DNA from: Clostridium sardiniense
GTDB taxonomy: Bacteria > Bacillota > Clostridia > Clostridiales > Clostridiaceae
Length of the DNA: 64,000 nucleotides
NCBI RefSeq assembly: GCF_016907995.1
Contig: NZ_JAFBDA010000004.1
Location: 124,001 to 188,000 of the forward strand
Direction: 5' to 3'
Positions 52,466 to 62,203 of this stretch are shown here, piece after piece. The notes under the pieces are model-generated. The model did not search any database and was not told the DNA's origin. It worked only from the letters and a program-made list of their open reading frames with translations. The stretch's first letter is position 1, and every line of letters starts with the position of its first letter. Made by a program: the position numbers and the translations under genes.

Positions 52466-53323
52466 TTAAAGATATATATCTGAAAACTCTATTTCTAATA
52501 ATTGAACCTTGTCACTATGTTCTTCAAACTTGACTTCTTCTTTTTCTAATTTAATATTAGGAAGCATAACTGTAAACGTAGAACCTTCTCCTAATTTACT
52601 CTTTAAAGATACTTTTCCATTATGAAGCCCAACTAATGATTTAACTAAATCTAAACCTATGCCGCTTCCTTTATACTCACTCTTTTCATTTCCTCTATCA
52701 AATCTATCAAAAATTTTCTTTTGCTCTTCTTCACTTACGCCTATACCATTATCCATTACACTAATTTTAATATATTCATCGTCTATCATAAGAGTTACAT
52801 ATATATAACTTCCACTTGGTGAAAATTTTATAGCATTTGAAATAAGGTTTATACATATCCTGTCAAGAGATTGAGGATCTACCGCAACTATGCATTCCTC
52901 TTTATTTGTATCAAATATAAGAGTTATATCTTTTTGTTTTGCATATTTATCTATAGAACCTATCGTATCCTCAAGGAAGTTTACTATTTCTATATTTTTC
53001 TTATTCATTTTAAAATAATTTTTCTCTAATCTAGTTACATCAATTAAATTATCTATTAACTTTAGCATTTTATAGCTATTTCTTTTTAACATCTTTAAAT
53101 ATTCTTTTTCTTTATCATTATAATTAGAATATTCATTCTTCTTAACACATTCTAGCATCTGATTTATGCTCATAATCACATTTAGTGGTGATCTTAAATC
53201 ATGAGATATATTCAGTATGAACTTTTCTTGCATTTCCTGCTTACCTTTTAAATTCTCTATAAGTGATATCATCTCTTCTCTCGATAATTCATTTACCTTA
53301 TGTTTAAATTTATTTTGGACCAT
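52466..53323 (-). CDS. Soluble orphan sensor histidine kinase
   Basis: The 285-residue protein has no membrane segment. A short N-terminal coiled-coil precedes the H-box FILNISHDLRSPLNVIM (about 35). A dimerisation helix and the HATPase domain follow, with N-box INLISNAIKFSP (about 155), G1 VMDNGIGVSEEEQ (about 184), F-box IFDRFDRG and G2 GSGIGLDLVKSL (about 208). No response regulator is adjacent, and the sensor part is too short for a PAS or GAF domain. It may act in a phosphorelay, for example in sporulation initiation, where clostridia use orphan kinases. That is inference. Confidence 0.88.
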   Translation of the reverse strand: MVQNKFKHKVNELSREEMISLIENLKGKQEMQEKFILNISHDLRSPLNVIMSINQMLECVKKNEYSNYNDKEKEYLKMLKRNSYKMLKLIDNLIDVTRLEKNYFKMNKKNIEIVNFLEDTIGSIDKYAKQKDITLIFDTNKEECIVAVDPQSLDRICINLISNAIKFSPSGSYIYVTLMIDDEYIKISVMDNGIGVSEEEQKKIFDRFDRGNEKSEYKGSGIGLDLVKSLVGLHNGKVSLKSKLGEGSTFTVMLPNIKLEKEEVKFEEHSDKVQLLEIEFSDIYL

Positions 53324-53560
53324 AATTCTCCCTACCTTACCCCCTATTTTAACCCTAAATAAATTTTATCATTATTTTCGAATACTAACAACCATTTTTT
53401 TGTATAATATCCTTTAATTTCATTTTTATTTCTATAAAATAAATTTTATAAAGTTATATTATTTTAAGATTTTATTGATATAATTTAATAACTTGTATTT
53501 CTATTTATACTATTAGATAATATCTAAGTATAATAAATTAATAAAAGGGAGGTTTTTATT

Positions 53561-54436
53561 ATTAAAAATTTTATTATAATGACAGATTCTAGTTGTGATT
53601 TACCAAAAGATATAATAGATAGATTCTCTATACATTATATTGGTCTTATATGCAATTTAAATAATACTGAGTATGTTGAGGACTGTGGAGAATCATTAAG
53701 CTATTCAGATTTCTATAATGATTTAAGAAATGGTCTAATGCCAACCACATCACAGATAAATAGTTTTAGATTTTATGAAGCCTTTGAAAAGTATACTAAA
53801 GAAGATATTTCAGTTATATACCTAGCATTCTCTTCAGCACTAAGTGGGACATATAATAGTGCATTAATTGCTAAAGAGGAAATACTTGAATCTTATCCTA
53901 ACGCAGATATATCAATCATAGATACTCGTTCAGCTTCACTTGGAGTAGGACTTTTAGTTTATGATGCATGCACATTAAGAGAAAATGGAGCTTCAAAAGA
54001 TGAGGTTATTAAATATATAGAAGATACTAAGCTTAAGGTAAATCATCTATTTACAGTTGACGATTTGAACCATTTAAAACGTGGGGGTAGGATCTCTCCT
54101 GCTATGGCTACTATAGGTACATTACTTCAAGTTAAGCCGCTTCTTTACATTCCTGATGATGGTACTCTTCAAAACTTTGGTAAAGTAAAAGGAAGAAAGA
54201 AATCAATAAAAGCTTTATTTAATAAATTTGAAGAAAAAGTATTAGATCCTAGTAATCAAACAATTTTCATATCTCATGGCGATTGTTTAAATGATGCGAA
54301 AAACTTAGCAAATATAATAAAGGAAAAGTATAATACAGAAGTAATTATAAATTATATTGGACTTGCAATTGGAAGTCATGCCGGTCCAAATACACTAACT
54401 CTTTTCTTTAAGGGAAATAATAGAAATATAAATTAA
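53561..54436 (+). CDS. DegV family fatty-acid-binding protein, apparent ATT start
   Basis: The 291-residue protein binds a fatty acid, and some DegV proteins (FakB) serve fatty acid kinase FakA. Motifs are MTDSSCDLP (near the N-terminus), FSSALSGTYNSA (about 86), DTRSASLGVGLLVYDA (about 120), LNHLKRGGRISPA (about 166) and SHGDCLNDA. A good ribosome site AAGGGAGG at 53545-53552 is followed after eight bases by ATTAAAAATTTTATTATAATG. The start may be ATT at 53561 (protein beginning with the translated KNFIIMTDS). The ATG at 53579 is 26 bases from the ribosome site. Confidence 0.85.
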   Translation: MKNFIIMTDSSCDLPKDIIDRFSIHYIGLICNLNNTEYVEDCGESLSYSDFYNDLRNGLMPTTSQINSFRFYEAFEKYTKEDISVIYLAFSSALSGTYNSALIAKEEILESYPNADISIIDTRSASLGVGLLVYDACTLRENGASKDEVIKYIEDTKLKVNHLFTVDDLNHLKRGGRISPAMATIGTLLQVKPLLYIPDDGTLQNFGKVKGRKKSIKALFNKFEEKVLDPSNQTIFISHGDCLNDAKNLANIIKEKYNTEVIINYIGLAIGSHAGPNTLTLFFKGNNRNIN

Positions 54437-54451
54437 ACATAATCTTCTTTT

Positions 54452-54481
54452 AAATAGTTAATACTATAACGAGAACTATTT
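54452..54481. promoter_or_regulatory. Inverted repeat before rubrerythrin
   Basis: AAATAGTT and AACTATTT are separated by 14 bases just before the rubrerythrin ribosome site. No T tract follows, so it is not a terminator. It could be an operator or a 5' UTR hairpin; it does not match PerR, Fur or FNR sites that I know. Confidence 0.3.
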
Positions 54482-54496
54482 GAAAGGGGATTTTTT

Positions 54497-55114
54497 ATGA
54501 AAAGTTTAAAAGGAAGTAAAACAGCTGATAATCTAGCTAAGGCATTTGCAGGTGAATCTCAAGCTAGAAATAGATATACATTCTTCTCAAGAGTGGCTGC
54601 AAAGGAAGGACATAAGCAAATTGAATCTATATTCTTAGAAACAGCTGAAAATGAAAGAGCTCATGCTAAGGTTTTTTATGACTTAATGATTGAAGGTCTT
54701 GGTGCAGCACAGATTCATGTGGATACAGATTATCCAATAGGTTTTGGAACTACTTTAGATAATCTAAAATATGGAGCTGAAGGCGAAAGAGAAGAATGGG
54801 GTACTGCTTATCCTGAATTTGCTAAGGTCGCAGAAGAAGAAGGTTATCCAGAAGTAGCATTTGCTTTTTCTAAAATATTAGAAATAGAAAAGCATCATGA
54901 ACAACGTTATTTAGATCTATATGCTAACTTAAAAGATGATCTTCTATACAAACGTAATGAACCAGAATATTGGAAATGTAGAAATTGTGGGTATATCTAT
55001 GAAGGAACTGAGGCTCCCAAAATATGTCCTGCATGCAAACATCCTCAAGGATATTTTGAAATTATGTATGACACTGAAGCTCTTGGCAAAAGTAAAAGAT
55101 ATGCCCCTAAATAA
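54497..55114 (+). CDS. rbr: Rubrerythrin
   Basis: This 205-residue protein reduces hydrogen peroxide in anaerobes. The diiron four-helix bundle carries FAGESQARNRY (about 17), ETAENERAHAKVFY (about 49), and the Glu/His helix KILEIEKHHEQRYLDLY (about 123). The C-terminal rubredoxin-like domain has CRNCGY and CPACKHPQGYFEI (about 156-190) for one Fe(Cys)4 site. GAAAGGGG precedes the ATG. It is downstream of degV by 60 bp but has its own inverted repeat and is probably separately expressed. Confidence 0.96.
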   Translation: MKSLKGSKTADNLAKAFAGESQARNRYTFFSRVAAKEGHKQIESIFLETAENERAHAKVFYDLMIEGLGAAQIHVDTDYPIGFGTTLDNLKYGAEGEREEWGTAYPEFAKVAEEEGYPEVAFAFSKILEIEKHHEQRYLDLYANLKDDLLYKRNEPEYWKCRNCGYIYEGTEAPKICPACKHPQGYFEIMYDTEALGKSKRYAPK

Positions 55115-55124
55115 TTGGAGGCAG

Positions 55125-55155
55125 AAAATGAGATACTTATAAAGTATCTCATTTT
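55125..55155. terminator. Bidirectional terminator between rbr and sbcC
   Basis: AAAATGAGATACTT / AAGTATCTCATTTT with a 3-nt loop, followed by T residues on the plus strand. The convergent sbcC ends at 55158. Confidence 0.88.
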
Positions 55156-55157
55156 TA

Positions 55158-58100
55158 TTATAAAACATTAAATTTTGCTATACTTCCATTTTTAGTTGCC
55201 TTTACTTCAAGTTTTGCATCTACTCTTTCTTTAAGCTCTTCAACGTGAGATATTATACCGACTAATCTACCCCCACGTTGTAAATCTAAAAGACTATCTA
55301 TAGCATTATCAAGAGATTGTGGATCTAAAGTACCAAAACCTTCATCAACAAACATTGTTTCTAATGATACCCCTCCACTATTTGATTGAACTACATCAGA
55401 TAAACCAAGGGCTAAAGATAACGATGCCTTAAAACTCTCTCCTCCTGAAAGTGAGCTTACATCTCTTGAACTTGCTGTATAATTATCATAAACTTCAAGC
55501 TCTAACCCCTTTTGACCTGCACCTTTACTCTTACTTGTTTTTCTTCTAAGAGAGAATCTATCTCCTGTCATTTTTTCTAACCTTAAGTTTGCTGCATCTA
55601 TTATATCTTGGAAGTATGATGCTAATACATATCTTTCAAATGATATATACGGAGCTTTCCTTCCATTTGAAAGCTCTGAGAGTTCTCCTATAACTCTATA
55701 CTCATCTTCTTTTTCCTTAAATTCCTTATTTAATTCTATAACCTTTTTTAAAACATTCATATTATTATCTATTATAGAAAACTCTTGTTTTAATTTATCT
55801 TCTTTTTCTTTCTCATCTATCTTCATACACTTAATTGAATCATCTATTTCTTCTATAGAAACTACACTTATATTTTCACATTTTTTATTTAATGTTTCTT
55901 TAGCTTCCATTAATATTCCGATTTTTTTGTTGTATTCGATTATTTCTTTATCCAGAATATCTATTTTATCAATATATATTTTTGTATTATTATAGTCATC
56001 TACATTTAAAAATCCTTCTTTTCCTAAATTAACTACAAAATCTTCTTTGGCCTTTTTAATATCTTTTTTTAACTCTTTAATGCTTTTTTCTATTTCTTTA
56101 CACTTTGATTTTTCACCTTCAAAAATCTTTATAGTATTATCTCTCTTTTTTACTAGTGTAATTAATCTATTCTTACTATCCTCTAACTGCTTTTCCTTAT
56201 CTTTTATTGATTTCGCTAAACTATTAATAGAATTAACTTCATGTGGAATATCTTTTTTAAGATTATTACATGAAGCCTTTAAGCCCTCAAGCTTTGCAAA
56301 GGTCCCTTTGTCTTCATTATTTAGTAATTCAATTGCTGCTTCTAATATCTTTATATCTTCTTCTAATTCCATATTTCTTTTTTGAAGTGAATCTTTATTA
56401 TTTATCTTAATTATAATATCCTTTAGTTCATTATTTATAGAATCAATTATCTTCTTTAATTCAATCCCCTTATCTCTTATGATAACTTTTAAATTATCTT
56501 CATAAGTACTAAAATCATTTCCTATGTTTACTGACTTTAAGATATCATTGATATTTTGCAATGCATTATTCAAGTTAGAATTTATTTCAGTTAGATTTAT
56601 TATCTTTTCATTATTATTTTTTTCATATTTTTCAAATTCAATCTTCTTTTTCTTTAATTCCTCTTCAGTTGGTATACTTCTGCCACTTTTACTTGCTGGA
56701 TTTGGATGGTCTAATGAACCGCACACAGGACAAGGATTTCCATCTACTAACTCATTTGCTAATATACCAGCTTGTTCTTTCTTATATATCTCTTCTAAAC
56801 TTTCATACTCACTTTTAATATTTTTATATTTAATTTCAAACTGAGAATATTCATTTTTAAAATTTATATGATCATTTTTTATACCTTCATATAATCTTAT
56901 CTTCTCGTATAAATCCCTCAGTTCATTAATTCTTTTTGTTTCATCTTTTATACTATTTTCTAAATTAACTTTTTTAATTTCAAGCTCAGAAATATTCTTT
57001 AATACAGCTTCATTTTCTTCTCTAATTTTTTTATTTTCCTCTAAACGCAATTGCTTATTTCTTATTTCATTAGTTATTTCCTTAATTCTATTTTCAAAAG
57101 TTATTATTAGCTTTCTTTCTTTTTCGTAAGCCTCTATCTTAGGTTCTATATTTCTTAATTTACCTATCTCTTCAGTAAGCTCAACTCTTAATTTATCATT
57201 ATTTTCTTCAATCTTTACAAAATCCTCTTGCTTGCTTAATTCATTTTTTAATCTTTCTATTTCTTTAATTGAATTATTATATTCTGTATCTTTTATCTCT
57301 AATCTTTTATTAAAATCTATATACTTCTCTTCTATATGTTTAATATCTTTAGCCTTTTTTATTTTTAATAATAGTTCCTTTTTGCTTTCAAAATCAGCTT
57401 CCTTAAGAAATTCTTTTTCTAAGCTTATTGTTGTTTCTTCCTTTTCTTTTAGTAAAGCATTATTTTGTTCCCCCATTAATTTTTCTTTATTCTTTTTTTC
57501 TAAAGCAATTTTTATTTCATTTAATGAATCCTTATTTTCCTTATACGAACTCTTCTCACTATTTATCAATTCAGTAAGCTCCTCTATTACTAAAGGAAAA
57601 TCTATATACTCACCAATTAAAATATTATGTTCACCTTGTATATTTTCTAAATAAGTCTTCATCTTTTCTTTACATAAGTTTCTTTCCTTACTTAATTTAA
57701 TAGCCTTATCTTTAAGTGATGACTGTATTTTTTCAAAGACATACGTATTAAATATCTTTCTAAAAATCCCCTCACGTTCTACAGAACTTGCAAGAAGTAA
57801 TTTCTTAAACTCACCCTGTGGAAGCATAACAATTTGCTTAAACTGTTCCTTAGTTATACCTAAAATTTCAGTTATTTTATCATTAACAGCCTTAACCTTT
57901 GTAATAACTTTACCATTTGGAAGTACTAACTCTGCCTCTGGCTCTTTATCTGTAAACCCTTCCCCCCTAGTCTTTCTTTTCTTTTGTTTAGGGCTTCTTA
58001 CAACTTTGTATATATCTCCTCTAAGTTCAAAATCTAACTCTACAAATGTTTCCGTATCATCATCTGCAAAGTGGCTTCTAAGGGAATCATTTTCTCTAGA

Positions 58101-58277
58101 TTCTCCGCTTGCCTCTCCATATAAAGCATAACTTATAGCATCAAATATAGTAGTCTTACCTGAACCTGTAGTACCTGTTATAACAAATATATTTCTACCT
58201 TTTAATTCTCTAAAATCAAGTTCTTGCTTTTCTGCATATGGTCCAAATGCTGATATTACTAACCTAACCGGTCTCAT
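55158..58277 (-). CDS. sbcC: Exonuclease subunit SbcC (Rad50-like ATPase)
   Basis: This 1039-residue SMC-like ATPase forms the SbcCD nuclease, which cuts hairpins and blocked DNA ends. Walker A is ITGTTGSGKTTIFDAI near residue 35, followed by the Q-loop region QIVMLPQGEFKKLL near 145. Long coiled-coil arms span about 190-800. The zinc hook CPVC is at residues 516-519, and the C-terminal signature and Walker B read SLSGGESFKASLSLALGL and TMFVDEGFGTLD. The start is preceded by GGAGG and lies three bp after sbcD, so they are coupled. Confidence 0.96.
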   Translation of the reverse strand: MRPVRLVISAFGPYAEKQELDFRELKGRNIFVITGTTGSGKTTIFDAISYALYGEASGESRENDSLRSHFADDDTETFVELDFELRGDIYKVVRSPKQKKRKTRGEGFTDKEPEAELVLPNGKVITKVKAVNDKITEILGITKEQFKQIVMLPQGEFKKLLLASSVEREGIFRKIFNTYVFEKIQSSLKDKAIKLSKERNLCKEKMKTYLENIQGEHNILIGEYIDFPLVIEELTELINSEKSSYKENKDSLNEIKIALEKKNKEKLMGEQNNALLKEKEETTISLEKEFLKEADFESKKELLLKIKKAKDIKHIEEKYIDFNKRLEIKDTEYNNSIKEIERLKNELSKQEDFVKIEENNDKLRVELTEEIGKLRNIEPKIEAYEKERKLIITFENRIKEITNEIRNKQLRLEENKKIREENEAVLKNISELEIKKVNLENSIKDETKRINELRDLYEKIRLYEGIKNDHINFKNEYSQFEIKYKNIKSEYESLEEIYKKEQAGILANELVDGNPCPVCGSLDHPNPASKSGRSIPTEEELKKKKIEFEKYEKNNNEKIINLTEINSNLNNALQNINDILKSVNIGNDFSTYEDNLKVIIRDKGIELKKIIDSINNELKDIIIKINNKDSLQKRNMELEEDIKILEAAIELLNNEDKGTFAKLEGLKASCNNLKKDIPHEVNSINSLAKSIKDKEKQLEDSKNRLITLVKKRDNTIKIFEGEKSKCKEIEKSIKELKKDIKKAKEDFVVNLGKEGFLNVDDYNNTKIYIDKIDILDKEIIEYNKKIGILMEAKETLNKKCENISVVSIEEIDDSIKCMKIDEKEKEDKLKQEFSIIDNNMNVLKKVIELNKEFKEKEDEYRVIGELSELSNGRKAPYISFERYVLASYFQDIIDAANLRLEKMTGDRFSLRRKTSKSKGAGQKGLELEVYDNYTASSRDVSSLSGGESFKASLSLALGLSDVVQSNSGGVSLETMFVDEGFGTLDPQSLDNAIDSLLDLQRGGRLVGIISHVEELKERVDAKLEVKATKNGSIAKFNVL

Positions 58278-58280
58278 AAA

Positions 58281-59480
58281 TTACACCTCCTCTTTTAAAA
58301 TTTCATTTATAGTTTCATCTATAATTTTACTTTTCTCTTCTGTAAATTCTCCATCTGATAATGAGTTATAAAATTCTTCAAATAAATCTTTTTCTGATTT
58401 ATTTTTATATCCTTTTTTAGCTGATGTGCTATTCTCATCATGTTCTCTTTTCTTTTCTCTAGTTATTAGCATTACATTTGGATATACTGCTCTTAATTTT
58501 TCTATTGGATTTATAAGTTCACCTTCATCTAATAGAATTGCCTGTATATAATCTTCTCTTCCATCTACTACACTTCTACCGACCTCTATAAGTTCATCTA
58601 TATTTCCTTTTATGATTCTTAAATCCCTTATTGGCTTTAATTCTCTTAAATCTAAAGTTACATTCTTATCCTTATCTATATCGAATATTGTAACTCCCTT
58701 CTTTTGATTAACTTCCGAGAATGAATACTTTAATAATGAACCCGAATACCTTACTTCTTCTCTTCCTATTTTTTGCCTTCCATGAAGATGTCCAAGTGCC
58801 ACATAATCAAAGTCATTAAATATATTACAATCAATGAGATCTGTTCCACCTATTGATAAAGGTCTCTCTGATTCGCTAACCTCAAGATTTGCAGCCTCAT
58901 ATTTATCTTCACTTGATTCTTTAGCCTCTTCTCTATACATAGTTACATATCCATGTGCTACTAGTATATTTCTATCACTCTTATCAATATTTTTATTTAT
59001 ATTTTCTACAACTGCTTTCATTACATCATTATGATTTTTAATTTCACTATTATCTAAAAGTTTCTTAATTACTGATGGATCTTTATAAGGTATTAAATAA
59101 AAATTCACCTTACCATATTCATCATCTATCTCTATTTTTCTATATAATTCTTCGTCACGACCTACGATATATAATCCTTGTTTTTCTAGTATATTACTAG
59201 CAAAGCATACTCTCTCTCCACTATCATGATTTCCTGATATGGCTAAAACCTTTATTCCTTTTTCCATTACTAATTTACTTAAAATATTATTTAGTAATTC
59301 TACCCCATCAACAGGTGGGATTGATCTATCATACATATCTCCAGCTATTATAAGTACATCTGGCCTTTCTTTATCTACAAGCTTTATTAATTCATCTAAT
59401 ATATATTTTTGATCTTCTAACATTGAAAACTCATTTACTATTTTCCCAATATGCCAGTCACTTGTATGAATAATTTTCAT
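58281..59480 (-). CDS. sbcD: Exonuclease subunit SbcD (Mre11-like)
   Basis: This 399-residue metallophosphoesterase is the nuclease half of SbcCD. It begins MKIIHTSDWHIGKI (motif I), then IAGDMYDRSIPPVDGVELLN (motif II, about 53), ISGNHDSGERV (motif III, about 88), VAHGYVT (about 184) and LGHLHGRQ (about 232). A C-terminal capping domain follows. The ATG at 59480 lies after GGGAGGATT. An upstream frame extension to 59498 includes the ribosome site and is rejected. It is the first gene of sbcDC. Confidence 0.95.
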   Translation of the reverse strand: MKIIHTSDWHIGKIVNEFSMLEDQKYILDELIKLVDKERPDVLIIAGDMYDRSIPPVDGVELLNNILSKLVMEKGIKVLAISGNHDSGERVCFASNILEKQGLYIVGRDEELYRKIEIDDEYGKVNFYLIPYKDPSVIKKLLDNSEIKNHNDVMKAVVENINKNIDKSDRNILVAHGYVTMYREEAKESSEDKYEAANLEVSESERPLSIGGTDLIDCNIFNDFDYVALGHLHGRQKIGREEVRYSGSLLKYSFSEVNQKKGVTIFDIDKDKNVTLDLRELKPIRDLRIIKGNIDELIEVGRSVVDGREDYIQAILLDEGELINPIEKLRAVYPNVMLITREKKREHDENSTSAKKGYKNKSEKDLFEEFYNSLSDGEFTEEKSKIIDETINEILKEEV

Positions 59481-59526
59481 ATTAATCCTCCCTACCATTT
59501 TTACTATATAAATTAATTATATCAAA

Positions 59527-59559
59527 AAAGATGATTTCTAACCTTTAGAAATCATCTTT
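59527..59559 (-). terminator. Terminator between the Gfo/Idh/MocA gene and sbcD
   Basis: AAAGATGATTTCTAA / TTAGAAATCATCTTT is a perfect 15-bp stem with a 3-nt loop. It has almost the same sequence and geometry as the hairpin at 61220-61250. T residues follow on the minus strand (TTTTTTGAT). Confidence 0.85.
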
Positions 59560-59722
59560 ATATTGTATATGAGTCTATCTCACTAAATATAGTAATTACT
59601 TTTAATACTCAGATTTTTAGAATATTTATATATCTCTCTGTTATATTCATATTTCATACATCAATATAAATTTCTAAGACCATATTCCTAATAATTCATC
59701 TATTGTCTTTCCTACAACTGTA

Positions 59723-60829
59723 TTAAAACCTTTCCTCCAATTTTATTCTGAATTCTTTAGTATCCATTGGGAAAGTAATCATTTCATTGTTCCATGATGA
59801 CAAATATGCCCCATTAATTATATATAATGAATTTATAGCTTCCTTTACAGGACACAACACAGTTGTATTACCTGCAATAGAATCTATGAAGTTGTTTACA
59901 ATAGCAGCTTGCTGTATTGAATTGTCTGCATCATCAAATGTAAATTCTTGCTCTTTGAACGGAATTTTTCCGTAGACTTCATCTGTTGTATTTGCATAAT
60001 TTTTTTCATCTTGTTCTAATTCACGGAATAGCAAGTTTTGATCATCAGATAAAATTACCTGTCCTTTACTTCCTATTATCTCCAAACGGTTACTTCCTGG
60101 AAATTCCCTTGAAGATGCGATGAACTGAGCAGTTGCACCATTCTGATATTCCATATGCAACATTACATCATTTTCTACTTCAATTTTACGCTCAGCACCG
60201 TAATAACAAAATGCATGAATATTTTTTGGCATACCACATAGCCAGATCAACAAATCTAATTGATGAGAGGCCTGTGTCATCAATAACCCGCCTCCTTCTC
60301 CCTTATATGTACCCTTCCACGATTGTGCATTATGGTATGCCTGAGTACGATACAGGTTTGTAATTATCCAGTTGACTCTCTTTAACTCTCCTATTTTCCC
60401 TGAAGAAATCAGATCCTTTATTTTGTTAAAGGCCTGACTGGTTCTTCTACAATACAGTACACCACTTAAAATATTAGGATGCGTTTCTACGCACTTCATA
60501 AGTTTTTCCACTTCATCTGAAAATACCCCAACAGGCTTTTCAATTAATGTGTGAATGCCTGATTCAATAGCCTTGATTGCCATTAATGGATGGGTAAAAT
60601 GTGGTGTACAAATCATCACCATATCTATCCTTCCAGACTTAATCATATCTTCATAGTTTGTAAATAATGAAACATTTGTCAAATCATATTGAGAACATAT
60701 ACCTTCCATACGTTCAAAATTTCTGCTTGATAAAGCACAAATACGACACCCCTTAATTTTATTGCTGACAATTAATTTTATATATTCTTCAGCAATATAT
60801 CCAATTCCCGCAATCCCTAATCTTATCAT
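59723..60829 (-). CDS. Gfo/Idh/MocA family NAD(P)-dependent oxidoreductase
   Basis: The 368-residue protein has the Rossmann start LGIAGIGYIAEEYIKLI, the VMICTPHFTHPLMAIKAIESGIHTLIEKPVGV motif (about 80-112, with the EKP catalytic Lys), and the GEGGGLLMTQASHQLDLLIWLCGMP segment (about 178-205) with the SHxxD-type pair. It acts on a sugar or inositol-type substrate that cannot be named from sequence. The ATG at 60829 follows GGGGAGG. Base composition is clearly richer in G and C than the neighbours, and the codon choice differs, suggesting transfer from a less A/T-rich donor. No sugar genes are adjacent. Confidence 0.9.
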   Translation of the reverse strand: MIRLGIAGIGYIAEEYIKLIVSNKIKGCRICALSSRNFERMEGICSQYDLTNVSLFTNYEDMIKSGRIDMVMICTPHFTHPLMAIKAIESGIHTLIEKPVGVFSDEVEKLMKCVETHPNILSGVLYCRRTSQAFNKIKDLISSGKIGELKRVNWIITNLYRTQAYHNAQSWKGTYKGEGGGLLMTQASHQLDLLIWLCGMPKNIHAFCYYGAERKIEVENDVMLHMEYQNGATAQFIASSREFPGSNRLEIIGSKGQVILSDDQNLLFRELEQDEKNYANTTDEVYGKIPFKEQEFTFDDADNSIQQAAIVNNFIDSIAGNTTVLCPVKEAINSLYIINGAYLSSWNNEMITFPMDTKEFRIKLEERF

Positions 60830-61219
60830 TTTTTTCCTCCCCAAATTATTATTTCTTATTAGTTCATAACAATACATATGCTTTCTGTTACTACATCACA
60901 TAAGCTGGTCTACATATGGAAAGTGTATTTTATTTTTTCTTTTATAATTCTAACCCTTATAAAATCATATCTTACAACTTTTGTATGTACAAAAAACTAT
61001 ATTTAATTCATTTATTTTATAAATTACTTCTATAACAGCATATTATAAACCTTTATTTTTCTAATAATATTTTTCTATTTAAGGTATTTCTTTTTCTTCT
61101 TCTCAATAAAATCTTTTTTCAATAATTTTATTTTTTAAAAATAGGATATCCTTGCTTATATAATTTTAATTTAGCAAATAATACCATAAAATTAAGATAT
61201 TATTTATAATAATGTAATA
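60830..61219. other. 390-bp very A/T-rich spacer, nothing recognised
   Basis: The region upstream of the Gfo/Idh/MocA gene is dense in A/T runs. I see no gene, terminal repeat or insertion-sequence end in it. Confidence 0.45.
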
Positions 61220-61250
61220 AAGGTGATCTCTAAGAATTAGAAATCACCTT
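61220..61250 (-). terminator. Terminator of the DUF1189 gene
   Basis: AAGGTGATCTCTAA / TTAGAAATCACCTT, one mismatch, 3-nt loop, followed on the minus strand by TATTACATT. Nearly the same hairpin appears at 59527-59559. Confidence 0.8.
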
Positions 61251-61255
61251 ATATA

Positions 61256-62047
61256 TTATAATTTTATTTTCTTTAAAAGATCCTTTTTTATATACCTTAA
61301 TATAAATGCCACGTATATTATTGTCCCTGCCATAAATGCTGTATCAAAATATATATCTGGCCTTATTAAGCTAAATGGTAGCAATATTAAACTTGGAAGT
61401 GTTGCTGCATAAACAGATAATGAATACATTGCTGATGCCTTCATTCTTAACCCCATTATCATTCCGATTATTATTGAAAAAGCTGCTATTATTAAGCAAT
61501 TAAGTAAGTATGTTGTGAAGTATTGGAATATTGTAAATCCTACTGTAATCGGAAGTATAACAACCGATGCAAGTTTTAATTGCTCGACAATAGTTTTATT
61601 AGTATATTCTCCTGTAAATGCATCTTTATATAATATATCTTTATTAACTCCTCCTGAACCTACTTTAATTCCATCTTTAAGAAGTAATATATACATGTCT
61701 CCATGAACATATGCATCCTTTAATCCTTCTGCTTGATTTAAATCTTTATTACTATCTATATAAACAACTATATTATCTTGATTAAATTTAACTGGACTAT
61801 TTTTCATTTCTAATATTCCATTTTTTATTGAAAAATCATACTTGGGTTCATTAAGTTCTATGATACCTTCATTTATATTATTTTTAACCCTAAATCCCAT
61901 GTATACACCTTGTATACCACCGATTATAAGACTTAGAATAAGTGCATATAATATAGCTTTACCAAGTCCATATCTTACATATTCCGAAAATTTTTCTATG
62001 TTATATATATTATTTTTTAGCTTACTAAAAAAACCATCTCTCTTCAC
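61256..62047 (-). CDS. DUF1189 family membrane protein
   Basis: The 263-residue protein has an N-terminal membrane helix (about 28-50) and an extracytoplasmic domain (about 55-160). Three or four C-terminal helices lie at about 170-250. FFSKLKNNIYNIEKFSEYVRYGLGKAILYALILSLIIGGIQG at the start matches DUF1189, whose members include B. subtilis YqgB-type proteins linked to maltose transport regions. Function unknown. It is divergent from the L,D-transpeptidase gene. Confidence 0.82.
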   Translation of the reverse strand: MKRDGFFSKLKNNIYNIEKFSEYVRYGLGKAILYALILSLIIGGIQGVYMGFRVKNNINEGIIELNEPKYDFSIKNGILEMKNSPVKFNQDNIVVYIDSNKDLNQAEGLKDAYVHGDMYILLLKDGIKVGSGGVNKDILYKDAFTGEYTNKTIVEQLKLASVVILPITVGFTIFQYFTTYLLNCLIIAAFSIIIGMIMGLRMKASAMYSLSVYAATLPSLILLPFSLIRPDIYFDTAFMAGTIIYVAFILRYIKKDLLKKIKL

Positions 62048-62203
62048 GTTCTCTACTCCTTTAAACTACTTTTCTGTAATTATTTTTTCCTAAATCCTCT
62101 TTAACTATAGTAACATACTAAATTACATTATTAAATGTTTTATGTTTAATATTCCAAAATTTGGTCAAGTATTAAGATAAATATTATTTTAGGAGGGATC
62201 AGC

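Noticed and set aside
59480-59498. Upstream start for sbcD
   Set aside because: The extension includes the GGGAGG ribosome site, and Mre11-type proteins begin at MKIIHTSDWH.
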